The notes below the pieces were generated by a model. The model was not told the origin of the DNA. It saw only the letters and a list, made by a program, of their open reading frames with translations, and did no database searches. This document shows, one piece after another, positions 55,400-64,000 of a stretch of DNA of 64,000 nucleotides. The stretch comes from Proteus cibi (GTDB lineage: Bacteria > Pseudomonadota > Gammaproteobacteria > Enterobacterales > Enterobacteriaceae), in contig NZ_PENW01000018.1 of assembly GCF_003144405.1 (NCBI RefSeq), forward strand, positions 62,001-126,000, read 5' to 3'. How positions within the stretch are numbered: position 1 is the stretch's first letter; the number at the start of each line of letters is the position of its first letter. A program made the position numbers and the translations under genes.

Positions 55400-57517
55400 A
55401 TGGAAAACACGGCTAATATGGAAAAAAATCAATATCATCATTCTATTATTGATGGATTACTTTATTTTTCTAAAAAAGAAAGAGGAAACAGAAAAAAAGA
55501 ACAGATCATTCATTTTCTTGGTTGTAATAATCATCTTAATAAATGGAATGTTTTTGAAACTGCTCAATTACTAAATTTAAAATGTCAATTTAATACGTTA
55601 GATTATAATAATGAAAAAAATCCAGCAATTAACACACTTATTGAAATAGATCATTATTGGTATATTTTAAAGGATATAAAAAATGAAGTACTCATTATTT
55701 TCGATCCTAAAAATAGTGTTGAAAAAGAACTTATTATTGACAAGAGAAAGAAGCTCAACACACTATTTATTATTACTAAAGAGCCCTCAGCTTTATCAAC
55801 CAAATTTAATATTCTCTGGTTTATTCCCTCACTATTAAAACAAAAAAAAACATTATTATTTATCTTTATTTTAGCTTGTTGTAGTCACTTTTTTGCATTA
55901 ATTAATCCTTTCATTTTTGAAGTTATGATTGATAAGGTGCTAACTGGAAGAAATTTGCCTAACCTACATCTGGTGGGTTGTCTATTGATACTGATTGCCG
56001 TTACAGAACCGCTCTATCTTTATCTACGTGATAAATTGTATATTTTTATATCTTGTCAATTAAGCTCTGAATTTTCAGGAAAAACATTTCAACATCTTAT
56101 TCGCTTACCTAACCATTTTTTTTATCAACACCAATCAGGGCAAATCATTTCTCGTATTCAAGAACTTTCACATATTCGCCAATTTATGACTCACTCCGCA
56201 TTTATGCGAATACTCGATCTGATTTTTATTATTGTATTTATTTTTGTCATGTTTACATATTCATCACTTTTAACATGGATAACTTTAGCTGCATTAACAC
56301 TCTACTTTATCTTATGGCTTATTTGTGGTCCTTTTATTCGTTATTGGGTTGAACGGGAATATCAAGCCAATGCGGATACTACTAGTCTATTAACAGAAGC
56401 AATAAACGGCATAGAAACCATAAAAATAACAGCAACAGAAAATGACTTTATAGAAAAATGGCAATACAAACTTACAGACTATATTAACAAGCGCTTTTCT
56501 GGTGCTAAAAAAGCGTTATTTGCACAGCAGCTTATTTCTATCATTCATAAAATCGCAACAGCCATTATTTTATGGCAAGGGGTTAATTTAATTATCAAAG
56601 CACAAATGACTGTAGGTGAGCTTATTGCGTTTAATCTCTTTGCAGCGCATATTTCACAGCCTATTTTAGGCTTAGCACAATGCTGGCAAGATTTTCAGCA
56701 AGTAGCCATTTCTCTACGTCGTATTGGTGAGATTTTGAATACACCGACCGAACATCAATCTCATGGAACCGCAACCGTTCCTAAAATTACAGGAAGTATT
56801 GTTTTTTCAAATGTCTATTTTCGTTATACAGACAAAACACCTGATGTTATTGAGTCACTTTCTTTATCTATTCCAGCAGGGAAATTTATTGGTATTACAG
56901 GTCCTTCTGGATCAGGGAAAAGCACACTTACACGTTTGATCCAACGTTTTTACATACCACAACAAGGGCAAATTTATATTGATGGTATGGATCTCGCTAT
57001 CGCAGATCCGCTCTCTTTACGCAAGAGCATAAGTATCGTTTTACAAGAGAGTTTTTTATTTAGTGGTTCAATTCTTGAAAACATTCGTTTATCAAAACCG
57101 AATGCGAGTGAAGGAGAAATAATAGAAGCTTCACGAATTGCAGGCGCTTTAGACTTTATTATGCAACTTCCCTTAGCTTTTAACACTCAAGTTGGAGAAA
57201 GAGGTCACAATTTATCTGGAGGACAACGTCAACGTATTGCACTTGCTAGAGCCTTATTAACAGATCCTCGTATTCTTATTTTAGATGAAGCAACATCAGC
57301 ATTAGATTACGGATCAGAAGCACAAATTTTAGCGAATTTGCCTCATATTTGTAAAAATAGAACCGTCATTAGTATTGCACACCGCCTAAATACATTAGCA
57401 CATTCAGATTATATCTATGTGATAGATAAAGGGCGCGTACTAGAAGAAGGTACACATACTCATTTAATAGAAAACCGAGCTCTCTATTACCAATTATGGC
57501 AGCAACAAATTAAATAA
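55400..57517 (+). CDS. type I secretion ABC transporter 2 (RtxE-like)
   Basis: 705 residues. The same layout as the first ABC gene: a degenerate C39-like domain (about 10-130, with DHYWYIL and FDPKNS but no clear catalytic Cys), membrane domain (about 145-440), and ATPase with Walker A GPSGSGKST (about 502), LSGGQRQR (about 600) and ILILDEATSALD (about 620). Two different ABC subunits around one fusion protein match the rtxBDE arrangement of Vibrio cholerae, where RtxB and RtxE act as a heterodimer. No RTX toxin or TolC gene is in the window. Confidence 0.88.
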   Translation: MENTANMEKNQYHHSIIDGLLYFSKKERGNRKKEQIIHFLGCNNHLNKWNVFETAQLLNLKCQFNTLDYNNEKNPAINTLIEIDHYWYILKDIKNEVLIIFDPKNSVEKELIIDKRKKLNTLFIITKEPSALSTKFNILWFIPSLLKQKKTLLFIFILACCSHFFALINPFIFEVMIDKVLTGRNLPNLHLVGCLLILIAVTEPLYLYLRDKLYIFISCQLSSEFSGKTFQHLIRLPNHFFYQHQSGQIISRIQELSHIRQFMTHSAFMRILDLIFIIVFIFVMFTYSSLLTWITLAALTLYFILWLICGPFIRYWVEREYQANADTTSLLTEAINGIETIKITATENDFIEKWQYKLTDYINKRFSGAKKALFAQQLISIIHKIATAIILWQGVNLIIKAQMTVGELIAFNLFAAHISQPILGLAQCWQDFQQVAISLRRIGEILNTPTEHQSHGTATVPKITGSIVFSNVYFRYTDKTPDVIESLSLSIPAGKFIGITGPSGSGKSTLTRLIQRFYIPQQGQIYIDGMDLAIADPLSLRKSISIVLQESFLFSGSILENIRLSKPNASEGEIIEASRIAGALDFIMQLPLAFNTQVGERGHNLSGGQRQRIALARALLTDPRILILDEATSALDYGSEAQILANLPHICKNRTVISIAHRLNTLAHSDYIYVIDKGRVLEEGTHTHLIENRALYYQLWQQQIK

Positions 57518-57532
57518 TTAAAGCTTAAAAAA

Positions 57533-57561
57533 TACAAAAAAGGCTCGAGATGTCGAGCCTT
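57533..57561 (-). terminator. serA terminator
   Basis: AAGGCTCGA / TCGAGCCTT hairpin; on the minus strand TTTTTTG follows. It also lies after the plus-strand ABC gene. Confidence 0.88.
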
Positions 57562-57589
57562 CAATATATTACGGATAACTTATCGATAA

Positions 57590-58840
57590 TTAGTAAAGCA
57601 TACGAGCACGGATAGTTCCCGGTAATGCTTTGATTTTTTGTAACACTAATTCAGCTTGAGCTTTCGTTTGTGTTGTAATATCGATCACTACATAACCTAC
57701 GTTGCCTGATGTACGTAAATACTGTGCGGCTACGTTGATATTTTCTTCAGTAAACACTTTGTTGATACTATTCATCATACCTGGGCGGTTTTCATGAATA
57801 TGCAATAAACGGTTTACATCATCACCATGGCTTGGCAGTGATACTTCCGGGAAGTTAACAGCAGATAATGTAGAGCCGTTATCTGAGTATTTCGCTAATT
57901 TACCCGCAACTTCATAACCAATGTTTTCTTGTGCTTCTTGAGTTGAGCCACCGATATGTGGTGTTAATATCACATTGTCGAATTGGATAAGCTCAGAAAC
58001 AAACGGATCATTCGGATCGTTATTCGCACCCGGCTCTGATGGGAATACGTCAACCGCGGCACCTGATAAATGCTTTGATTCTAGTGCTTGTGCTAACGCA
58101 GGAATATCAACCACCGTACCACGAGAAGCATTAATAAGAATTGAACCTGGTTTCATGCGCTGAATTTCTTCATGCCCAATCATATTCTTGGTTGATGGTG
58201 TTTCTGGCACATGTAAACTGACAATGTCACACATATTCAATAGTTCAGAAAGATGACGAATTTGTGTTGCATTACCTAATGGTAGTTTATTTTCAATATC
58301 ATAAAAATAGACATCTAAACCCACACTTTCAGCCAAAATGCCTAACTGGGTACCGATGTGACCATAACCAATAATACCCAGTTTTTTACCACGAGCTTCA
58401 AAACAGCCTTTGGCTTGTTTATCCCAAATTCCACGATGCGCTTTCGCACTTGCTTCAGGAATACGACGCAGTAATAACAGTAATTCGCCAAGCACCATCT
58501 CAGCCACGGAACGAGTGTTTGAGAAAGGCGCATTAAAAACGGGAATACCGCGACGAGCAGCAGCCTCTAAATCAACCTGATTAGTACCAATACAGAAACA
58601 GCCTACAGCAACTAATTTTTCAGCTGCCGCAAAAATTTCTTCTGTTAAGTGAGTGCGGGAACGAAGACCAACAAAACGAGCATCACGGATAGCTTCTTTT
58701 AATTCTTCGTCCGATAATGCGCCTTTGTGATATTCAATATTGGTATAACCCGCAGCTCTTAAATTTTCTACTGCACTTTGGTGCACACCTTCAAGGAGTA
58801 GAAACTTTATCTTTTCTTTTTCCAAAGATACTTTGACCAT
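57590..58840 (-). CDS. serA: D-3-phosphoglycerate dehydrogenase
   Basis: First enzyme of serine synthesis, NAD-dependent and inhibited by serine. 416 residues (E. coli 410). Nucleotide-binding GYGHIG (about 163-168), catalytic Arg in NASRGTVVD (about 245), His in TPHIGGSTQEAQ (about 297), and a C-terminal ACT domain (about 343-416: ENRPGMMNSINKVF...NVAAQYLRTSGNVGYVVID) for feedback by serine. Confidence 0.97.
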   Translation of the reverse strand: MVKVSLEKEKIKFLLLEGVHQSAVENLRAAGYTNIEYHKGALSDEELKEAIRDARFVGLRSRTHLTEEIFAAAEKLVAVGCFCIGTNQVDLEAAARRGIPVFNAPFSNTRSVAEMVLGELLLLLRRIPEASAKAHRGIWDKQAKGCFEARGKKLGIIGYGHIGTQLGILAESVGLDVYFYDIENKLPLGNATQIRHLSELLNMCDIVSLHVPETPSTKNMIGHEEIQRMKPGSILINASRGTVVDIPALAQALESKHLSGAAVDVFPSEPGANNDPNDPFVSELIQFDNVILTPHIGGSTQEAQENIGYEVAGKLAKYSDNGSTLSAVNFPEVSLPSHGDDVNRLLHIHENRPGMMNSINKVFTEENINVAAQYLRTSGNVGYVVIDITTQTKAQAELVLQKIKALPGTIRARMLY

Positions 58841-59074
58841 TTACCCTGCCCTATCGTTATTACATTTAATGAAAAACAAAATCCTGTCTCATCAACATAA
58901 CAAAAATAGATTTTGTGGCAATACAACCGATTGCTGTGATGACAGAATAAGCGATAAATAAAGTGATTTTCTACCGAGTAAAATGATTTTGACTTTGAAA
59001 ATGGCAGGATTTTAAAGAGAGATATAACTATCGTGTGATATATATCACTGAATTTGCAGTTTCTAAAATAATTT

Positions 59075-59100
59075 AAAAAATAGGTAGCCCTTGCTACCTA
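59075..59100 (-). terminator. rpiA terminator
   Basis: TAGGTAGC / GCTACCTA stem with CCTT loop, followed on the minus strand by TTTTTT. Confidence 0.85.
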
Positions 59101-59112
59101 TCTTAAAAAGAA

Positions 59113-59769
59113 TTACTTAATGGTTTTCACGCCTTCAGCGGTGCCCATTAAAACAACATTTGCGCCACGGTTAGCGAATAATCCTACGGTTACAACACCC
59201 GGAATACTATTAATTTTGTTTTCCAGTTCAATAGGGTTAAGAATAGTTAAGTTATGAACGTCTAAAATCACGTTACCGTTATCTGTTACCACGTTTTCAC
59301 GATATTCAGGTAAACCACCTAGCTTCACGAGTTCACGAGCAACATAAGAGCGCGCCATGGGGATCACTTCTACTGGTAGTGGAAATTTACCTAACACATC
59401 GACTTGTTTAGATTCATCAACGATACAGATAAATGTTTTCGCTACGCCGGCAATGATCTTTTCACGCGTCAATGCAGCACCACCGCCTTTGATCATCTGC
59501 ATTTGATGGTTAATTTCATCAGCACCATCAACATAGATATCTAAAGAATCGACTTCGTTACAATCGAAAACAGGAATACCGTAACTTTTTAATTTTGCAG
59601 TTGATGCTTCAGAACTTGAAACTGTACCTTCAATTTGACCTTTCATTGTTGCTAGTGCATCAATAAAGTGAGAAGCCGTAGAGCCAGTACCAACACCCAC
59701 AATCGTGCCTGGTTTTACATATTCAAGCGCTGCCCAACCTACTGCTTTTTTCAATTCATCCTGAGTCAT
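59113..59769 (-). CDS. rpiA: ribose-5-phosphate isomerase A
   Basis: 218 residues (E. coli 219). Interconverts ribulose-5-phosphate and ribose-5-phosphate. [13 protein letters not shown] (about 26-38) binds phosphate; DGADEI (about 81-86) and [12 protein letters not shown] (about 94-105) hold the active-site Asp and Lys. Divergent from argP, upstream of serA as in E. coli. Confidence 0.97.
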   Translation of the reverse strand: MTQDELKKAVGWAALEYVKPGTIVGVGTGSTASHFIDALATMKGQIEGTVSSSEASTAKLKSYGIPVFDCNEVDSLDIYVDGADEINHQMQMIKGGGAALTREKIIAGVAKTFICIVDESKQVDVLGKFPLPVEVIPMARSYVARELVKLGGLPEYRENVVTDNGNVILDVHNLTILNPIELENKINSIPGVVTVGLFANRGANVVLMGTAEGVKTIK

Positions 59770-59930
59770 TTAAAAAAACCTTATTTATCACGTTAATGGA
59801 TTAAGAATAGCATATTGCATTCAAAACTAGCACGAGACACATCAAAAACTGAGAAGCAACATTTTAACTCATTGCAACGAAAAATATGGCATAGTAAGCA
59901 ATAGAATATAAAATCGAAGAGAGTCTGTTA

Positions 59931-60830
59931 ATGAAACGCCCTGATTATCGAGCATTACAAGCCCTTGATGCCGTCATTCGAGAACGTGGTTTTGAAAGAG
60001 CCGCGCAAAAGTTATGTATTACACAATCTGCCGTTTCTCAGCGTATCAAACAGTTAGAAAATTTATTTGGACAACCGCTATTAGTCAGAACGGTTCCACC
60101 TCAACCCACTGAGCAAGGACAAAAATTGTTAGCGCTATTGCATCAAGTAGAATTACTTGAAGAGCAATGGTTAGGTGATGAAAACAGCGGTTCTACACCT
60201 CTTTTACTCTCTTTGGCGGTGAATGCTGACAGTTTAGCGACATGGTTATTGCCTGCATTACACCCAGTCTTAACGCAACTGCCTATTCGTCTCAATATTC
60301 AAGTAGAGGATGAAACTCGCACTCAAGAACGATTAAGACGAGGCGAAGTGGTTGGTGCAATCAGTATTCAGCCACAAGCACTACCAAGTTGTCTTGTCGA
60401 TCAATTAGGCGCTCTCGATTACCTATTCGTTGCTTCTCCTGACTTTGCTCAACGCTACTTTACTAACGGTGTAACAAAATCGTCGTTATTAAAAGCACCA
60501 GCAGTCGCATTTGACCATCTTGATGATATGCATCAGGCATTTTTACAACAAAATTTTGGTTTATCTCCTGGTAGTGTGCCATGTCATATCGTGAACTCCT
60601 CTGAAGCCTTTGTGCAATTAGCTAAACAAGGTTCAACCTGCTGTATGATCCCACATCTACAAATTGCCAATGAACTAAAAAGTGGAGAGCTGGTTGATTT
60701 AACACCGGGGCTTTGCCAACGACGTATGCTCTATTGGCACCGATTTGCGCCAGAAAGTAGAACCATGAGAAAAGTGACCGATGCACTCATTGATTTTGGT
60801 CGTAAAGTTTTAAAACAGGATGAAGAGTAA
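59931..60830 (+). CDS. argP: LysR-type regulator ArgP (IciA)
   Basis: 299 residues (E. coli 297). LysR-type activator that senses arginine and lysine. N-terminal HTH ([37 protein letters not shown], about 6-42) and a C-terminal effector domain. In E. coli it activates argO, which lies nearby here on the other strand. Convergent with yggE through a shared terminator. Confidence 0.95.
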   Translation: MKRPDYRALQALDAVIRERGFERAAQKLCITQSAVSQRIKQLENLFGQPLLVRTVPPQPTEQGQKLLALLHQVELLEEQWLGDENSGSTPLLLSLAVNADSLATWLLPALHPVLTQLPIRLNIQVEDETRTQERLRRGEVVGAISIQPQALPSCLVDQLGALDYLFVASPDFAQRYFTNGVTKSSLLKAPAVAFDHLDDMHQAFLQQNFGLSPGSVPCHIVNSSEAFVQLAKQGSTCCMIPHLQIANELKSGELVDLTPGLCQRRMLYWHRFAPESRTMRKVTDALIDFGRKVLKQDEE

Positions 60831-60856
60831 TTCACTATTTTATCTTGGTACCACAA

Positions 60857-60885
60857 AAAATAGGCTTCATATTGAAGCCTATTTT
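60857..60885. terminator. bidirectional terminator between argP and yggE
   Basis: AAAATAGGCTTCA / TGAAGCCTATTTT, 13-bp perfect stem with A/T runs. Confidence 0.9.
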
Positions 60886-60903
60886 GTTTTTATCACAGCA
60901 TGA

Positions 60904-61638
60904 TTATTGAGTGCGTTTTAATTCAAAAACCACATCCACATAATCTTTAAACTCGATGCTTTGCTGTTGATAAGTTTCTTGCACAGCAGCCGGTGCTTCG
61001 GCTTTTAATGCCATTGCATCCATACGCACTTGTGCGATTGGATAAGGCGTTGCTTCTGGTGCTCGATAACTTACACTATAAACCGCACCTAAATCAGCGC
61101 CGAATCCTTTTGCAACTGAACTTGCTTGATCAATCGCGTTTTTAATCGCTACTTCGCGTGCTTTCGCTTTATATTGCTCTGGATTATTGACACCAAATTC
61201 AACGTTATTGATCTCATTTAAACCCGCCGCTAATGCACCATCAAGTAACGTATTAAGCTGTTCTAATTTCTTAATTTTAACATTAACAGTACGGGTTGCG
61301 GTATAGCCATTAATGACTGAACGTTCTGCTTTTTTATCATACTCATAGTTCGGTTGAGTGCGGATATTAGCAGCATCAATATCTTCCTTTACAACACCAT
61401 TTTCTTTTAAGAAGGCAAAATATTTTGCAACACGCTCATCAACTTGTTTCTTAGCTTGAGCGGCATCTTTTGCTCTTTCATTAACCTGAATATTTAATGT
61501 TGCCATATCAGGAGCGGCTTTAATTGTCGCATTGCCCGATGTTGTAATATGTGGTCCTTCTGGCTCCGATGCAGCGAGTGCAATGGAAGGTAATCCCAGC
61601 GTAAACATGGATGCTAATACAATCGCTTTTAATTTCAC
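60904..61638 (-). CDS. yggE: SIMPL-domain periplasmic protein YggE
   Basis: 244 residues (E. coli 246). Signal peptide 1-22 (ends LALA), then a SIMPL/DUF541 domain with the pattern ATIKAAPDMATLNIQV, a central helix-rich part (AKKQVDERVAKYFAFLKENGV) and a C-terminal strand. E. coli YggE is linked to oxidative stress. 86 bp downstream of argO on the same strand. Confidence 0.92.
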   Translation of the reverse strand: MKLKAIVLASMFTLGLPSIALAASEPEGPHITTSGNATIKAAPDMATLNIQVNERAKDAAQAKKQVDERVAKYFAFLKENGVVKEDIDAANIRTQPNYEYDKKAERSVINGYTATRTVNVKIKKLEQLNTLLDGALAAGLNEINNVEFGVNNPEQYKAKAREVAIKNAIDQASSVAKGFGADLGAVYSVSYRAPEATPYPIAQVRMDAMALKAEAPAAVQETYQQQSIEFKDYVDVVFELKRTQ

Positions 61639-61724
61639 AAAAACCCCCTGACAAAATAAATTTTAATGTCCTGTTTTTAGGACTAAGAAGAACATTAGCA
61701 TATATGATGTAAAGTTCTTTAAGA

Positions 61725-62348
61725 TTAAAAGAGAGTTTTCCATCCTTGTGCTGCTAATTGAACAGCAATAAACCACATTACACAGCCTACAAACAGATTA
61801 ATAATACGTTGAGAACGTGCTTTACTTAATATTGGAGAAAACCAAGCTGCTAGTAGTGATAACGCAAAAAACCAGCTTATAGAGGCAAATACCGCACCAC
61901 ATGTAAACCAAGGACGCAGTTCTGAGGTCAATTGCCCACCAATACTACCTATCACAACAAAAGTATCTAAATAAACATGAGGGTTAAGCCATGTAACGGC
62001 AACTAATGTCACAATCACACGCCAACGACTTTTTACCTGATTTTCACTCTGTGATAATTCAATATCTTTTGAAAAAGCCGTTTTAAATGCATTCCAGCCA
62101 TACCATAATAAGAATGCTACGCCTCCCCAAGTGATCAATAACAAAAGTATTTCTGATTGACTAAGCAATGCGCTTCCACCAAAGACACCTGCCGTGATCA
62201 AAATAACGTCACTTAAAGCGCATAATAATGCACTCATTAAATGAAACTGCTTTTTACTTCCTTGTTGTAAAACAAAGGCATTCTGAGCACCTATAGGCAA
62301 AATCATTGCAGCACTTAATAAGAACCCCTGAAAAAAAGTTGAGAACAT
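61725..62348 (-). CDS. argO: arginine exporter ArgO
   Basis: 207 residues, LysE family (E. coli ArgO 211). Five or six membrane segments with the family start [26 protein letters not shown] (about 4-29) and the central [21 protein letters not shown] (about 118-138). Exports arginine and canavanine; in E. coli it needs ArgP with arginine. yggE lies between it and argP. Confidence 0.95.
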   Translation of the reverse strand: MFSTFFQGFLLSAAMILPIGAQNAFVLQQGSKKQFHLMSALLCALSDVILITAGVFGGSALLSQSEILLLLITWGGVAFLLWYGWNAFKTAFSKDIELSQSENQVKSRWRVIVTLVAVTWLNPHVYLDTFVVIGSIGGQLTSELRPWFTCGAVFASISWFFALSLLAAWFSPILSKARSQRIINLFVGCVMWFIAVQLAAQGWKTLF

Positions 62349-62486
62349 GCAAAATACCCTAATAATTATTCGTTTAATGTTGAATGAATAATAGAGAGAT
62401 TTTGGTATTAGAGGAAATGAATCATTCTTATTGATAATAAGAAAAATTAATGACGATAAAATAGGAAAAATGAATTCTTAATAGGA

Positions 62487-62711
62487 TTAGTAATATGAAA
62501 TAACCATATTCATTAATAACATAAAAATAAAATTAGACCAGATTATGACATGAGGTGTAACAACAATTAATGCGGTAATAAATAAAATAATACGTGTTCG
62601 TTTTTTCTCTGCTTTATGGGAATACCACAATAATAAGAGTGCTAAAATCAACACAATATAACCATCAAGATAATGAAAAACAAAAAAGAAACTCCTTACG
62701 ATTATCTCCAT
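62487..62711 (-). CDS. small two-helix membrane protein, unknown
   Basis: 74 residues with two membrane segments (about 13-29 and 40-64) and a basic loop between (HKAEKKRTR). No family recognised. The ribosome binding site is weak (AAAG close to the ATG). It lies alone between argO and mscS. Likely real because the hydrophobic pattern is regular, but uncertain. Confidence 0.5.
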   Translation of the reverse strand: MEIIVRSFFFVFHYLDGYIVLILALLLLWYSHKAEKKRTRIILFITALIVVTPHVIIWSNFIFMLLMNMVISYY

Positions 62712-62778
62712 CTTTAGTCTCTAATCCCTTTCGTTATCAGTGTTATTTTATTATTTCTATTTTCTCATCATACAAAAA

Positions 62779-62799
62779 AGCCACGTGATTAACGTGGCT
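62779..62799 (-). terminator. mscS terminator
   Basis: AGCCACGT / ACGTGGCT hairpin, then TTTTTTG on the minus strand. Confidence 0.88.
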
Positions 62800-62822
62800 C
62801 TATGTCATTTATTCTTGTGAGA

Positions 62823-63683
62823 CTATTCTGCTTTCGCTACTGTATTTTGTGTTTGATGCATATAAACATCCATTTGTGGGAATGGAATACCAATATTATT
62901 GGCATCTAATGCGCGTTTAAAATCTTCCATTAGATCCCAATAAACCGGCCATGCATCACCATTGGTTGTCCAAACTCGTACCACAAAGTTTAATGAGGAC
63001 GGTGCCATTTCATGTAAACGGATAGTGACACCTTTATCATGTTGAATACGTTTATCTTTCGCAACAACATCACCAAGCACTTGTTTCACTTTATCAATAT
63101 CAGCATCGTAAGCCACACCAACAATAATTTGTGTACGGCGATTAGGCTCGCGACTTAAGTTGATTACATCACTACTGATAATTTTACTATTAGGGATAAC
63201 GATTATTCTGTCATCTGCTGAACGTAATGTTGTAGAAAAAATCTGCACATCTTTCACGGTCCCTTCAACAGCACCAATCATCACATATTCATCTGTACGG
63301 ATTGGACGGAAAATAACAATCAATACACCAGCAGCAAAGTTAGACAGTGAACCTTGTAATGCTAAACCGACGGCTAAACCGGCAGCACCGAGCACAGCGA
63401 TAACAGACGCTGTTTGAACCCCTAATCGTCCTAATACTGCAATTAAGGTAAAAGCAACAACGGTATAACGAACTAGGACAGACAGAAATGTCACAACAGT
63501 AGCATCAATATGGCGCAACGTTAAAACTCTTGCGACACCTTTACCAATCATTTTTGCCACAAAAAGACCAATAAATAGTATCAAAAATGCAGCAATAATA
63601 TTTACCGCATACTGAATAAAGAGATCCTGATTTGCGACAAACCAACCTGTTGCTTCATCTAAACTAGCGGGTAATTCATTCAT
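62823..63683 (-). CDS. mscS: small-conductance mechanosensitive channel
   Basis: 286 residues, the E. coli MscS length. Three membrane helices (about 28-50, 64-85, 92-128); the pore helix TM3 has the alternating Gly/Ala pattern [29 protein letters not shown]. The cytoplasmic cage follows. Opens to release solutes on osmotic downshock. AAGGTGG ribosome binding site. Confidence 0.96.
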   Translation of the reverse strand: MNELPASLDEATGWFVANQDLFIQYAVNIIAAFLILFIGLFVAKMIGKGVARVLTLRHIDATVVTFLSVLVRYTVVAFTLIAVLGRLGVQTASVIAVLGAAGLAVGLALQGSLSNFAAGVLIVIFRPIRTDEYVMIGAVEGTVKDVQIFSTTLRSADDRIIVIPNSKIISSDVINLSREPNRRTQIIVGVAYDADIDKVKQVLGDVVAKDKRIQHDKGVTIRLHEMAPSSLNFVVRVWTTNGDAWPVYWDLMEDFKRALDANNIGIPFPQMDVYMHQTQNTVAKAE

Positions 63684-63775
63684 TAGACCACCTTTTAAAC
63701 TTAAAAACGTAATGAAAAGAATAGTAATTCAATAGTATATTGTGGCAGATTTATTCAAAAAATATATAGGAATTG

Positions 63776-64000
63776 TTAATTTCTTCTATTTTCCAGAATA
63801 AATAACCGATATTTTTGTAACATGGTAGCAAAATCATCTAAACCACAAAAAGAGATGCTTTCATTATCGTAATAGCTCATGCCTTCTTCCATTTCATCGG
63901 TTTCAAAATGCAAGGTATTAGCTCTTACCATCACTTCTTCGTCATCAATAGAAAGACTGTATTCTTTACCGATAAGTTCCCACTGTCTTTCACTGCCTTT
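63776..64000 (-). CDS. yacL: YacL family protein (UPF0231), C-terminal part
   Basis: Only the last 74 residues are in the window; the gene continues past base 64000. [49 protein letters not shown] match E. coli YacL. Function unknown. In E. coli yacL lies near acnB and speE, not near mscS, so gene order differs here. Confidence 0.88.
   Translation of the reverse strand, partial: KGSERQWELIGKEYSLSIDDEEVMVRANTLHFETDEMEEGMSYYDNESISFCGLDDFATMLQKYRLFILENRRN

Overview
The window looks like chromosome of a Proteus species or a very close Morganellaceae relative. It is AT-rich with gammaproteobacterial gene content. The backbone follows the Enterobacterales order lysS-prfB-recJ-dsbC-xerD-fldB-ygfX-sdhE-ygfZ, gcvP-gcvH-gcvT-ubiI-ubiH-pepP-ygfB-zapA-ssrS-fau and serA-rpiA-argP-yggE-argO-mscS. 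It also carries ccmA, a bactofilin gene known from Proteus mirabilis. Species was not determined.

Left part (1-24.4 kb). A galactose module is read on the minus strand: galE-galT-galK-galM, then galR, then the start of a Na+/sugar symporter cut by the window edge. GalR-type operators lie at galE (two sites 130 bp apart) and at the symporter. Next come ghrB, a CDF metal exporter, a UspF-like gene, ecotin, small conserved genes (ydcH, yecH, dinI with a LexA box, ygbA with an NsrR-like site), two GNAT acetyltransferases, ccmA, an AraC-type regulator with an unknown partner, a lipoprotein plus a long coiled-coil FKBP-like protein, an FMN reductase, two IraP-like genes in tandem, and a chemoreceptor with a sigma-28 promoter.

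The island (24,420-30,602). A 6.16 kb element sits at the 3' end of tRNA-Gly(CCC) between 23-bp direct repeats. It encodes a tyrosine integrase, a Rha-like regulator, a 59-residue protein too short for most gene callers, a scaffold-like protein, a probable HK97-fold major capsid protein and a small membrane protein with two possible starts. It carries two identical 23-bp promoters of the T3/T7/K11 single-subunit RNA polymerase class (21/23 to T3), both reading into the cargo genes and not the integrase. The scaffold-like gene has a ribosome binding site like that of T7 gene 10. I found no GATC anywhere inside the island, whereas the flanking host DNA contains GATC at ordinary spacing. No polymerase, portal, terminase or tail gene is present. 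The best reading is a minimal satellite that a T7-like helper phage would switch on and that brings its own capsid genes. I know of no described satellite of this kind, but I could not search.

Right part (30.6-64 kb). Translation and repair genes (lysS; prfB with its programmed +1 frameshift; recJ; dsbC; xerD) are followed by ygfX and sdhE, which are separated here by 469 bp. Then come ygfZ, an HD hydrolase, the glycine cleavage operon, ubiquinone hydroxylases, pepP, zapA, 6S RNA and fau. An AT-rich ABC-MFP-ABC type I secretion operon (rtxBDE-like, with no toxin gene in view) sits between fau and serA. The window closes with rpiA, argP, yggE, argO, mscS and a partial yacL.
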